A stretch of 64,000 nt of DNA from NCBI GenBank assembly GCA_026005135.1, contig BPKM01000002.1, positions 372,001-436,000 on the forward strand, in the 5' to 3' direction. This stretch comes from Leptospiraceae bacterium (GTDB taxonomy: Bacteria > Spirochaetota > Leptospiria > Leptospirales > Leptonemataceae). Below the pieces are notes generated by a model. That model saw only the letters and a list, made by a program, of their open reading frames with translations, ran no database searches and was not told where the DNA came from. The position numbers and the translations under genes were made by a program. Below are positions 8,819 to 17,542 of the stretch, one piece after another (within the stretch, counting starts at the first letter, position 1; each line of letters begins with the position of its first letter).

Positions 8819-9382
8819 TCAAAAAAGGCCAAATATTCTACCGAGAAGACCTATAATGGAAACGGCAGCAAATGTCATAGCAAATGTAAAAAGTCTTACA
8901 GTTAAATTTCTATTTTCTCTTAAGCCAGTATCTATTTTTGTATCAATTCGTTCTAAAATTTTATCTAATTTTTCTTCTATATGTTCAAATCGTTTATCAA
9001 CTTGTTCAAATCGTTTATCAACTTGTTCAAATCGTTTATCAACTTGCTCAAAACGTTTATCGACTTGTTCAAATCGTTTATCTATTTCTTCAAATCGTTT
9101 ATTTATATCCTGCTTGAAAGTTTCAAATTTTTTATCTACCAATTCAAATCGTTTATCTATTTCCTGTTTAAATGTTTCAAAACGATTATCTATACGTCTT
9201 TCAAATTCCTTTATATTAGATTTAATTTCTCTAATATCTTCTCTAATAATATCAATTTGAGATTGTAAATGATCAAATCTACTTTCAAAATACTTTGATG
9301 TAGGTATAATATTAGCAATTAAAACATCTATTGCTTTTTTATCAAATATATAGTTTTCTTGCTTTTCTTTTTCTTCAGCCAT
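8819..9382 (-). CDS. Coiled-coil protein with heptad repeats and C-terminal TM helix
   Basis: A 187-residue protein. After a short charged N-terminus comes a long coiled coil (about residues 35-160). Its centre is made of seven-residue units of the type RFEQVDK, at about residues 92-135, and it ends in one transmembrane helix at about 163-183 (FTFAMTFAAVSIIGLLG). This is the architecture of small tail-anchored coiled-coil proteins of the DUF1640/Bdr type. Bdr proteins in Borrelia have similar variable repeats and a C-terminal membrane anchor, so this may be an analogue. A clear promoter and an AAGGGG ribosome binding site precede the ATG. Function unknown; it may form oligomers at the inner membrane. 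Confidence 0.7.
   Translation of the reverse strand: MAEEKEKQENYIFDKKAIDVLIANIIPTSKYFESRFDHLQSQIDIIREDIREIKSNIKEFERRIDNRFETFKQEIDKRFELVDKKFETFKQDINKRFEEIDKRFEQVDKRFEQVDKRFEQVDKRFEQVDKRFEHIEEKLDKILERIDTKIDTGLRENRNLTVRLFTFAMTFAAVSIIGLLGRIFGLF
8982..9107. repeat. 21-bp tandem repeat, six units, inside coiled-coil gene
   Basis: Six 21-bp units lie head to tail, starting at 8982, 9003, 9024, 9045, 9066 and 9087. The first three are identical and the last three carry a few changes. On the minus strand each unit encodes one heptad. Unit gain or loss keeps the reading frame, so coiled-coil length could vary between strains by slippage or recombination. Confidence 0.85.
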
Positions 9383-9403
9383 AATGCTAAACCCCTTAAT
9401 TAT

Positions 9404-9432
9404 ATATTACATTATACCATATAAAATGTCAA
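9404..9432 (-). promoter_or_regulatory. Promoter of the coiled-coil gene
   Basis: Read on the minus strand, TTGACA (9427-9432) is followed after 17 bases by TAATAT (9404-9409). A second -10-like TATAAT lies within the spacer. AAGGGG follows downstream, about 11 bases before the ATG at 9382. Confidence 0.7.
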
Positions 9433-9517
9433 GTTATTTTAATTTTATTTTATCCTATATCCTAAATATAAAAAATAAGCTTATTACAAAATAAATTATT
9501 ATATTCTTTTAGTATTA

Positions 9518-10492
9518 TCATTTTCTTTCTATGGAATTAATTATTTCTAAAATATAAGGATCATGAGGGAAACCGGGTTTTTGAATTTCTCGAACCCATA
9601 AAATTATATAATATTCATTAAAAGATAATGCATAGTATCCAATTTGAATATTAGCTGCATAAAACCTATCATAAAATTGATAAAATTGATTTAGAGTTGA
9701 ACGCTTTAGTAATGATTCAAGATAAGGATTATTAAATTTTTTGTAGGATTCTATTCGTTCTAATCGCTTTAATTGAGTTAACAAAGATTCTATTCGTAAA
9801 TCTAATAAATATAAAGGATAATTTTTTTTAATAAGGAATAAACTAAAAATGGGTAATTCTTGATTTTTAGGCTTACCAATATATATTAAAGGAAATTCTA
9901 ATGCATTTTCGTTTTGGATTTCTTCGAAGTCTTCTGGAAGTTTAATATTAAAAAAAGAATCTTGTAATTTATCTTTTATATATATTTTATTTTGATTTTT
10001 TTGTATTTCTAATTGTTCTAAAATTTCTTTTTGTAAATTTTCTTTTTGTTTGGATTCTAAATAACTTAATAACAATTCTTGTTCAAAATAATATATTTGA
10101 TATACACTAAAAATTCCCACTAAAAGTATAATTGTTAAACCATATAAGATATAATATCTTGTAAGCCAGAAAAAAATACTAATAATCAATAAAACATAAA
10201 AATAATAATCTGGTAAATGATAAAAATATAATATAAAAAATAAAAGACCAATAATGATAAAAAATAATAAAATTCTTAATATCTTTTTTCTTTGAAGAAA
10301 ATGATCAATTTTAGCAATAGGAATAACTTGAATAAAATAAATTAATAAATAGATTAAAATAATTGGAATAACAATTAAAAGTATTCTATAGGGAAAATAC
10401 CAGTTCAAAGATAAATAGTAAAAAACAATAAAAGAAAAAACAAAAATAAAAAAATAAAATAGAGTTGCAAATAAAGAAAATGTTTTTTTCAT
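9518..10492 (-). CDS. Multipass membrane protein with cytosolic or periplasmic tail, unknown
   Basis: A 324-residue protein I do not recognise. The N-terminal 140 residues hold five or so hydrophobic helices rich in Phe, Ile, Leu and Tyr (about 7-30, 35-57, 71-90, 92-112 and 115-137). A charged coiled stretch follows (LESKQKENLQKEILEQLEIQ), then a soluble domain of about 150 residues, ending 'YILEIINSIERK'. No catalytic motif stands out. It faces away from the divergent STAS gene, 53 bp away. Without a motif, no role is claimed. Confidence 0.6.
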   Translation of the reverse strand: MKKTFSLFATLFYFFIFVFSFIVFYYLSLNWYFPYRILLIVIPIILIYLLIYFIQVIPIAKIDHFLQRKKILRILLFFIIIGLLFFILYFYHLPDYYFYVLLIISIFFWLTRYYILYGLTIILLVGIFSVYQIYYFEQELLLSYLESKQKENLQKEILEQLEIQKNQNKIYIKDKLQDSFFNIKLPEDFEEIQNENALEFPLIYIGKPKNQELPIFSLFLIKKNYPLYLLDLRIESLLTQLKRLERIESYKKFNNPYLESLLKRSTLNQFYQFYDRFYAANIQIGYYALSFNEYYIILWVREIQKPGFPHDPYILEIINSIERK

Positions 10493-10545
10493 ATAAATTA
10501 AAACAAGTTTTTCTTGATTAATAATAAAACAAATAAAATATTTTT

Positions 10546-10881
10546 ATGGAAGAATTATATACCTATAAAGAAGACACAGAAGAATTAAATGTTCAAATAA
10601 AAACTGTAAAAGATCTACAAGAAGGTATTATTTTTAATATATTACAAAAGGAACAAGTTTTCTATAAAAAAATTCAAAAAGTCTGGATAGATTTACAAAA
10701 TATTTATGAATTAAATTCATTAACAATTTCAGAATTAATAACATTATATAATAAGCTTAAAAAAAATAATCCAGAAATAGAAGTACATTTAATTAATGTT
10801 CGCCCACAGATTTATAACTTATTACAATTAGTCAATGTTGATGTATATTTTAAAGTTCATATTAACCCTGATCTGTCTTAA
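10546..10881 (+). CDS. STAS-domain protein (anti-sigma-antagonist-like)
   Basis: A 111-residue protein matching the STAS fold: a beta-strand pair, then 'VWIDLQNIYELNSLTISELITLYNKL', where helix alpha-1 follows the conserved D/N-S position, a 'EIEVHLINV' strand and a C-terminal helix. In SpoIIAA-like proteins the serine in that loop is phosphorylated by an anti-sigma kinase and dephosphorylated by SpoIIE-type PP2C enzymes, and three such PP2C-like proteins are encoded nearby. The serine of 'LNSLT' is the candidate site. The 3' end overlaps the following peptidase gene by 47 bp in another frame. No Shine-Dalgarno is seen; a TAAAAT box sits six bases before the ATG. Confidence 0.65.
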   Translation: MEELYTYKEDTEELNVQIKTVKDLQEGIIFNILQKEQVFYKKIQKVWIDLQNIYELNSLTISELITLYNKLKKNNPEIEVHLINVRPQIYNLLQLVNVDVYFKVHINPDLS

Positions 10882-11680
10882 TATTTTACTAACATGCAAA
10901 ACATCACAACCATATTGGGCTAAACAAAATCAACATATATATTCCCTTTCTTCTAATTCTATACAAATGATTTTTTTTATTGAACCAGAATCTAATTTCC
11001 TAAGAGTAAAATATATCATTTTTTCTATTTTTTCTTATATTGACATTTTAAAAACATATCCTTATTTATCTATATCTAATCAAACATATAAATTTATCTT
11101 TTATAAAAATTATGATTCCTATAAAACTTATAGACCTTTTAAAATTGATTCACTTGCTCATTTCGACAGAAATTCCAAAATTATTCATGTACCTTTAACG
11201 ATTCATCAAAATCTTATAAATCAGTCAACACCTACTTTTGTAATTTACCATGAACTGATACATGCTATTTTAGAAGAATGTTGTTCTCATTATCCTATAT
11301 GGTTAAATGAAGGGCTTGCTTTATTACTTCAAAATATAAATAAACCTTTTCAATGTCAGAATAATAGAATTTACTTTCCTAAGAAATTATTACAAAATAA
11401 ATATCAATTTATACTGAAGCAAATTCATTTACCATATTACCCAGAATTTGATAAAATTTATTCTATTTATGAACAAAATATGATTTCTGGTTTATTTATC
11501 TATTATCTTTATAACACAAATCAATTAATGAATTATATTCAGATTATTAACCAAAATTATAAAAAAGATTTATTTATGATACTTACAAAAGGAAACCTTA
11601 AAATATATAATAAACATAAAAAGGATTTTTATCATTGGTTACTTCAAATAAAAGGAAATCGTTTTCTAAATGGCTGCTAA
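10835..11680 (+). CDS. Zinc metallopeptidase-like lipoprotein
   Basis: A 281-residue secreted protein. The N-terminus is a lipoprotein signal with Cys21 (LNILLTC); the ATG at 10841 is an alternative start. The gluzincin zinc motif HELIH is at residues 139-143, and the third ligand is probably Glu159 in 'WLNEGLALLLQ', as in peptidase MA/DUF1570-type enzymes. The signal and start lie within the 3' end of the STAS gene, a 47-bp out-of-frame overlap that suggests coupled expression. A zinc-dependent hydrolase tethered in the envelope is the best call; its substrate is unknown. Confidence 0.7.
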   Translation: MLMYILKFILTLICLNILLTCKTSQPYWAKQNQHIYSLSSNSIQMIFFIEPESNFLRVKYIIFSIFSYIDILKTYPYLSISNQTYKFIFYKNYDSYKTYRPFKIDSLAHFDRNSKIIHVPLTIHQNLINQSTPTFVIYHELIHAILEECCSHYPIWLNEGLALLLQNINKPFQCQNNRIYFPKKLLQNKYQFILKQIHLPYYPEFDKIYSIYEQNMISGLFIYYLYNTNQLMNYIQIINQNYKKDLFMILTKGNLKIYNKHKKDFYHWLLQIKGNRFLNGC

Positions 11681-11792
11681 TTGTTAAAAATCGTTTTTTT
11701 TTTAGTTAAATCTATTTTTTGTTTGATTTTTCAGAAATGTATTTTTTATTTATCATTACTATTCATTAAAATTTTACAAAAGGAGAGAGAGT

Positions 11793-13751
<1,959 letters not shown>

Positions 13752-13759
13752 CTAACAAT

Positions 13760-13782
13760 AAAGCCCTTCGGGGCTTTTTTTT
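13760..13782 (+). terminator. Strong rho-independent terminator of acs
   Basis: AAGCCC (13761-13766), a TTCG tetraloop and GGGCTT (13771-13776) run straight into a T-tract of eight to 13780, then TT. It is the textbook form with a UUCG loop. The T-tract ends against the ATG of the next gene at 13783. Confidence 0.92.
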
Positions 13783-14550
13783 ATGTATCCTCAAAGAATT
13801 ATTTGCCTTACAGAAGAATATGTAGAGCTTTTATATCTTTTAAATGAAGATAAAAAAATCGTAGGTATATCAACATTTGTAAAAAGACCAGAAATAGCTA
13901 TAAAAGAAAAACCTATTGTAACATCTTTTATAAAAGCAAATATAGAAAAAATCAATCAATTACAACCAGATTTAATCTTAGGCTTTTCAGATATACAAGC
14001 AGAAATTGCAAGAGAATTAATTCTAAATCATCATAATGTATTTATTACAAATCAAAGAACCATCGAAGAAATTTTTAAAGTTTTATTCTGGATTAGTAGT
14101 TTAGTTCATAAACAAGAAGAATATTTAAAACTTCAAAGAAAATGGCAAAAGAAATTAAACGAATATAAAAATAAAACAAAAAATATTAATCGTAAATATA
14201 AAGTTTTTTTTATGGAATGGGATAATCCCATTATAAGTGGTATTTGCTGGGTAGAGGAATTACTGGAATATTTAAATGTAGAAATTTGCTTTCCAGAACT
14301 AAAATTTAAAAAACAAGCAAAAGAAAGAATCATATCTAAAGAAGAATTATTAAAAGTTAACCCAGATATAATTATTAATAGTTGGTGCGGTAAGAAAACA
14401 GATTTTAAATGGTTAAAAGAGACATTTCAGGAAACTAATGCGGTTAAAAATAATCGAATTTACGAAATAGATCCAGCTATTATTTTACAACCAGGTCCAG
14501 CTATTTTTGAAGAAGGTATAGATGTTTTATATAACTTAATTTATGGATAA
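13783..14550 (+). CDS. BtuF-like helical-backbone metal/cobalamin-binding protein, no signal peptide
   Basis: A 255-residue protein with the periplasmic-binding type III fold. It opens 'YPQRIICLTEEYVELLYLL' and 'KIVGISTFVKRPE', the typical start of BtuF-related cobalamin-binding proteins, and has 'INQLQPDLILGFSDIQAEIA', 'KVNPDIIINSWCG' and 'NNRIYEIDPAIILQPGPA'. Unlike classic BtuF it has no signal peptide, as in the cytosolic branch of this family, whose exact role is unclear. The start codon abuts the acs terminator's T-tract, so there is no ribosome binding site and no obvious leader. The homology begins right at this ATG, which supports it. It ends 7 bp before the convergent bshC-like gene. 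Confidence 0.7.
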   Translation: MYPQRIICLTEEYVELLYLLNEDKKIVGISTFVKRPEIAIKEKPIVTSFIKANIEKINQLQPDLILGFSDIQAEIARELILNHHNVFITNQRTIEEIFKVLFWISSLVHKQEEYLKLQRKWQKKLNEYKNKTKNINRKYKVFFMEWDNPIISGICWVEELLEYLNVEICFPELKFKKQAKERIISKEELLKVNPDIIINSWCGKKTDFKWLKETFQETNAVKNNRIYEIDPAIILQPGPAIFEEGIDVLYNLIYG

Positions 14551-14557
14551 AATTTTC

Positions 14558-16030
14558 TTAGTTATTAAGAAATTTATTTTCTAATTCTTCTTTTAATTTT
14601 TTAATATTATAATAAAAAGCTGGATAGGTTCTATCATAAAATATTTTTTGATGATATTCAACAAGCTGGCTTTTTTTATATTGTTTTTCTAATTGTCTTT
14701 TTATTCCAGAAGTATATAAATGCATTTTATGATTTAATTTAATAAATTCTTTATGGATTAGAGCACCATAAGAAGCAGGATTTTTTTCTATTAGATAAAA
14801 TAATTGTTTGAAATTCTCTTTTAAAACAGGATCATTTAATATTTTATTATCATATCTATAATTTCTTTTTATTTTTTTATATTGAGAATCATAATAATTC
14901 TTTAAATGGATTAAAAATAACTTTTGTTTTTTTAAAAAACAATCATCATTAAGAAATATTTCTGGATTAAATTTCCATTTTCTTAATTTTTTTATAATAG
15001 AAAAAGAAGATTCATATTCAATTGGAATAGAAGCTTTTGGATATGTAGGAATTGTTGCCGTTGTAACAATGTGAGGTGATGGTTGAATATGAAAGAATTC
15101 CAGTAAAATTTCTTCTGCTACTAGATCATAAAACCCACCTCCTGTACCATGAATCATCATATCCGATAAAAAAATTCTTATACATATACTCAAAGTAATA
15201 GCTTTGGGAAAAATATTTTGATCAAAATCATCATAAATAGTAAGTGTTTTTCGTGTATAACCATCGCTTATCCAGAATGGTAATTCATTTTCATTAAGAT
15301 TAGAAAAAGGGTAATGAGGATTTTTTATATGATAGTTTTTTCTAAATTCATTTAATTTTTGATTATAAATATCCCTGAATCTTATATTTTCTTTGTTTAT
15401 ATATTTTATTATTTCTTTAAAGCTTTTTGTTTTACTTAATTCTGAAACATATATAGGTTGAACTTGAACGTTTAACTGCTTCATTAAATATTCATTTATT
15501 GCAACTGAAAATTCGGAAATAGTTAGAATCTTCTTATTAAGTAATTCTCTACAAAATTCCAGTGTATATTGAATATGTAGTATAATAGAAGGTTCGAAAA
15601 TATGATATAATCTATAAGACCATTCTTCTATAATTTTTTGTAATTGTATTTTTTTATAATTATCGATAAACTGATTCAATAAAACCTGTTTTGAATTACT
15701 TAAATAAAATGTTCTTTGAAAATAAGTATTATCATTAATCCAGATAAATTTCCAATCTATTGTTTCTATATCGGTATCTAAAACAACATAATATGCTTTA
15801 CCATTTATACGTCTAGCAATTAAATCTGCTAATAAAAGTTTAATAAAAATTCCTGGATAATATATAATCGGTTGATGCCCGGTCATTATAATAGGAACAT
15901 TATCTGGTAAATTTAGTTCTTTTTTAAATTGTTTCGATAAATCTAAAATAAAATCTGATTTACGAATTTTCTGATTCAAAAGCAATTCAACATCTTTCCA
16001 TGTATGAGATAAATAAATTTCTTCACTCAT
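14558..16030 (-). CDS. BshC-like putative cysteine ligase (bacillithiol-type), divergent
   Basis: A 490-residue protein encoded directly after a BshB1-type deacetylase. Near residue 50 it has 'IIMTGHQPIIYYPGIFIKL', which matches in layout the BshC signature (TGQQPG..GP..Y.YK). A second conserved-looking block is 'MIHGTGGGFYDLVAEEILLEFF' followed by 'TTATIPTYP'. Both blocks resemble a family of uncharacterised 'GHQP' proteins encoded beside PIG-L deacetylases in some bacteria (from memory). BshC joins cysteine to glucosaminyl-malate, the last step of bacillithiol synthesis. The length suits BshC (about 500-540), but the identity is weak, so it may be a ligase for a related thiol. The last gene of a six-gene minus-strand run. 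Confidence 0.5.
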   Translation of the reverse strand: MSEEIYLSHTWKDVELLLNQKIRKSDFILDLSKQFKKELNLPDNVPIIMTGHQPIIYYPGIFIKLLLADLIARRINGKAYYVVLDTDIETIDWKFIWINDNTYFQRTFYLSNSKQVLLNQFIDNYKKIQLQKIIEEWSYRLYHIFEPSIILHIQYTLEFCRELLNKKILTISEFSVAINEYLMKQLNVQVQPIYVSELSKTKSFKEIIKYINKENIRFRDIYNQKLNEFRKNYHIKNPHYPFSNLNENELPFWISDGYTRKTLTIYDDFDQNIFPKAITLSICIRIFLSDMMIHGTGGGFYDLVAEEILLEFFHIQPSPHIVTTATIPTYPKASIPIEYESSFSIIKKLRKWKFNPEIFLNDDCFLKKQKLFLIHLKNYYDSQYKKIKRNYRYDNKILNDPVLKENFKQLFYLIEKNPASYGALIHKEFIKLNHKMHLYTSGIKRQLEKQYKKSQLVEYHQKIFYDRTYPAFYYNIKKLKEELENKFLNN

Positions 16031-16064
16031 ATTCGATTATTCATTTTATTAATCTATCCAGTTA

Positions 16065-16754
16065 CTATTTATAACCCTTAGGCCATTGATAAAATAATGG
16101 AATTTCTTTCTGAAAAAATGGTTCCGCTGCTTCTGTATATACCTGCATACCCCAATACCGATTTTCTATTAATAAACTTTCGATAATTGCTTCTTTCTTA
16201 GGAACAACAAATTGAGATTTATAACAATAAATTGCTTCTTTCTTTTTATTTAAATATTTTGATATATCAATTAAAAATGAAGGTTGAATACTAAGCCTTA
16301 TATGTATAGGAAAATAATAAATAATTCTTTTTGGGAAAAAAGGTTCTCCTGGTATATCTGATTTTGTTAATTTTGCATAAAACCTTCCTGCATCTACTAA
16401 CTTCGAAGCAGCAATATGATCAGGATGTGCATCATCAAAATATGGAGCGAAGATATATTTAGGTTTAAATTCTCGAATAATAGCAGCAACTTTTTTTCGA
16501 TTTTCTATTGTATCTTCTAAATAACGATTGGGAAGATCAAGTGTAATTCTTTTTACACCTAAAATTTTTGCAGCTTCTTCTGATTCTTTTTTTCTTATTT
16601 CTGGACTTCCATAAGGAGTTGGTTCTCCATTGGTAAGATCTAAAAGTAAAACTTCATAACCTTGATCTACTAAAGATGCAACTGTACCTCCCATTCCCAT
16701 TTCTACATCATCGGGATGTGCACCTACACATAAAATTCGCTTCATTAAAAACAA
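16065..16754 (-). CDS. bshB1: BshB1-type GlcNAc-malate deacetylase (PIG-L family)
   Basis: A 229-residue zinc-dependent deacetylase of the PIG-L fold. The AHPDD motif at residues 12-16 supplies zinc ligands and the catalytic Asp, and the distal 'HPDH' supplies the third ligand region. 'LTNGEPTPYGSPEIRKKES' and 'DLPNRYLED' are characteristic of the BshB1 branch, which removes acetyl from GlcNAc-malate in bacillithiol synthesis. Related PIG-L enzymes act on other GlcNAc conjugates, so substrate is inferred from the branch and the neighbouring BshC-like gene. An alternative start is the Met three codons in. It lies 34 bp upstream of the BshC-like gene; BshA is not in the window. Confidence 0.8.
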   Translation of the reverse strand: MFLMKRILCVGAHPDDVEMGMGGTVASLVDQGYEVLLLDLTNGEPTPYGSPEIRKKESEEAAKILGVKRITLDLPNRYLEDTIENRKKVAAIIREFKPKYIFAPYFDDAHPDHIAASKLVDAGRFYAKLTKSDIPGEPFFPKRIIYYFPIHIRLSIQPSFLIDISKYLNKKKEAIYCYKSQFVVPKKEAIIESLLIENRYWGMQVYTEAAEPFFQKEIPLFYQWPKGYK

Positions 16755-16768
16755 TTTATTAAAAATAA

Positions 16769-17542
16769 CTAATATCGAAAAGTATTTTTCAACATCATTT
16801 CTCGTGTTATATAAAAATCATATTTTAAAGGATCTTCTGGTGAAAATTGTTTAAAATAATTTGTTATTTTAATTGCATTTTTTCTTGTAATATTTTTTGA
16901 CGAAATTATATTCTTCTGATAAGAAAAATTTAATATATGAATATCAACTGGATAAATCAATTTTGCAGGATCAATAAAATCATATAAGGCAAAATCTGGA
17001 AAATCTTTTCTAACCATCCAGCGAAAAAATAAACAATAACGTTTTAATACAGAATTTTTATTTCTTAAGCAAAAATAATGCTGTACTCCATATGTTAAAA
17101 ACTTTTCTGGTATGATAGCTTTAATATTATAAATAAAAGTATCTATAATGGGATAAATATGAGTAATATTACTAAAATTAGATCCAAAAAAATTTTTAAA
17201 TAAATACTTCGAAGAATCATTATTCTTTATTAATTGTTTTAAGATAATTAGAATAGTTTTAATATCGTTTTGATTTTGAAATCGATAATATAAATTCATA
17301 TTTGAATTTTCTTTAAATGTAAGAATTTTTTCATATGGATCTGGTTTTAAAAAATCTATTAAACAATCCATAAATTGAAACATAGCTTTTACATTACCAT
17401 AAGAAAATAAAGCTATGATCAATCCAACTAATTCTTTATTATAATTTTCTTTAAATTGATAGATATATTTTATAGGGTCTGTATAAATATAAATAGGTTT
17501 TTTATAAATTTTCTCTAATTGTTTTAAACTATTATACTTCAT
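16769..17542 (-). CDS. TIGR02757-family conserved protein of unknown function
   Basis: A 257-residue cytosolic protein of the DUF2400/TIGR02757 family. Family-like blocks are 'DPIKYIYQFKENYNKELVGLIIALFSYGNV', 'FRWMVRKDFPDFALYDFIDPAKLIYPVDIHIL' and the C-terminal 'FSPEDPLKYDFYITREMM'. No biochemical function is established for the family, although its helical fold and 'PVDIHIL' segment recall HhH-GPD DNA glycosylases. The start overlaps the stop of the SpoIIE gene by four bases, so the two are translationally coupled. The next gene (bshB1) follows after 14 bp. Confidence 0.8.
   Translation of the reverse strand: MKYNSLKQLEKIYKKPIYIYTDPIKYIYQFKENYNKELVGLIIALFSYGNVKAMFQFMDCLIDFLKPDPYEKILTFKENSNMNLYYRFQNQNDIKTILIILKQLIKNNDSSKYLFKNFFGSNFSNITHIYPIIDTFIYNIKAIIPEKFLTYGVQHYFCLRNKNSVLKRYCLFFRWMVRKDFPDFALYDFIDPAKLIYPVDIHILNFSYQKNIISSKNITRKNAIKITNYFKQFSPEDPLKYDFYITREMMLKNTFRY

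Noticed and set aside
8856..9268. Plus-strand frames over the 21-bp repeat gene
   Set aside because: Antisense frames of a repeat-bearing gene; translations are low-complexity without signals.
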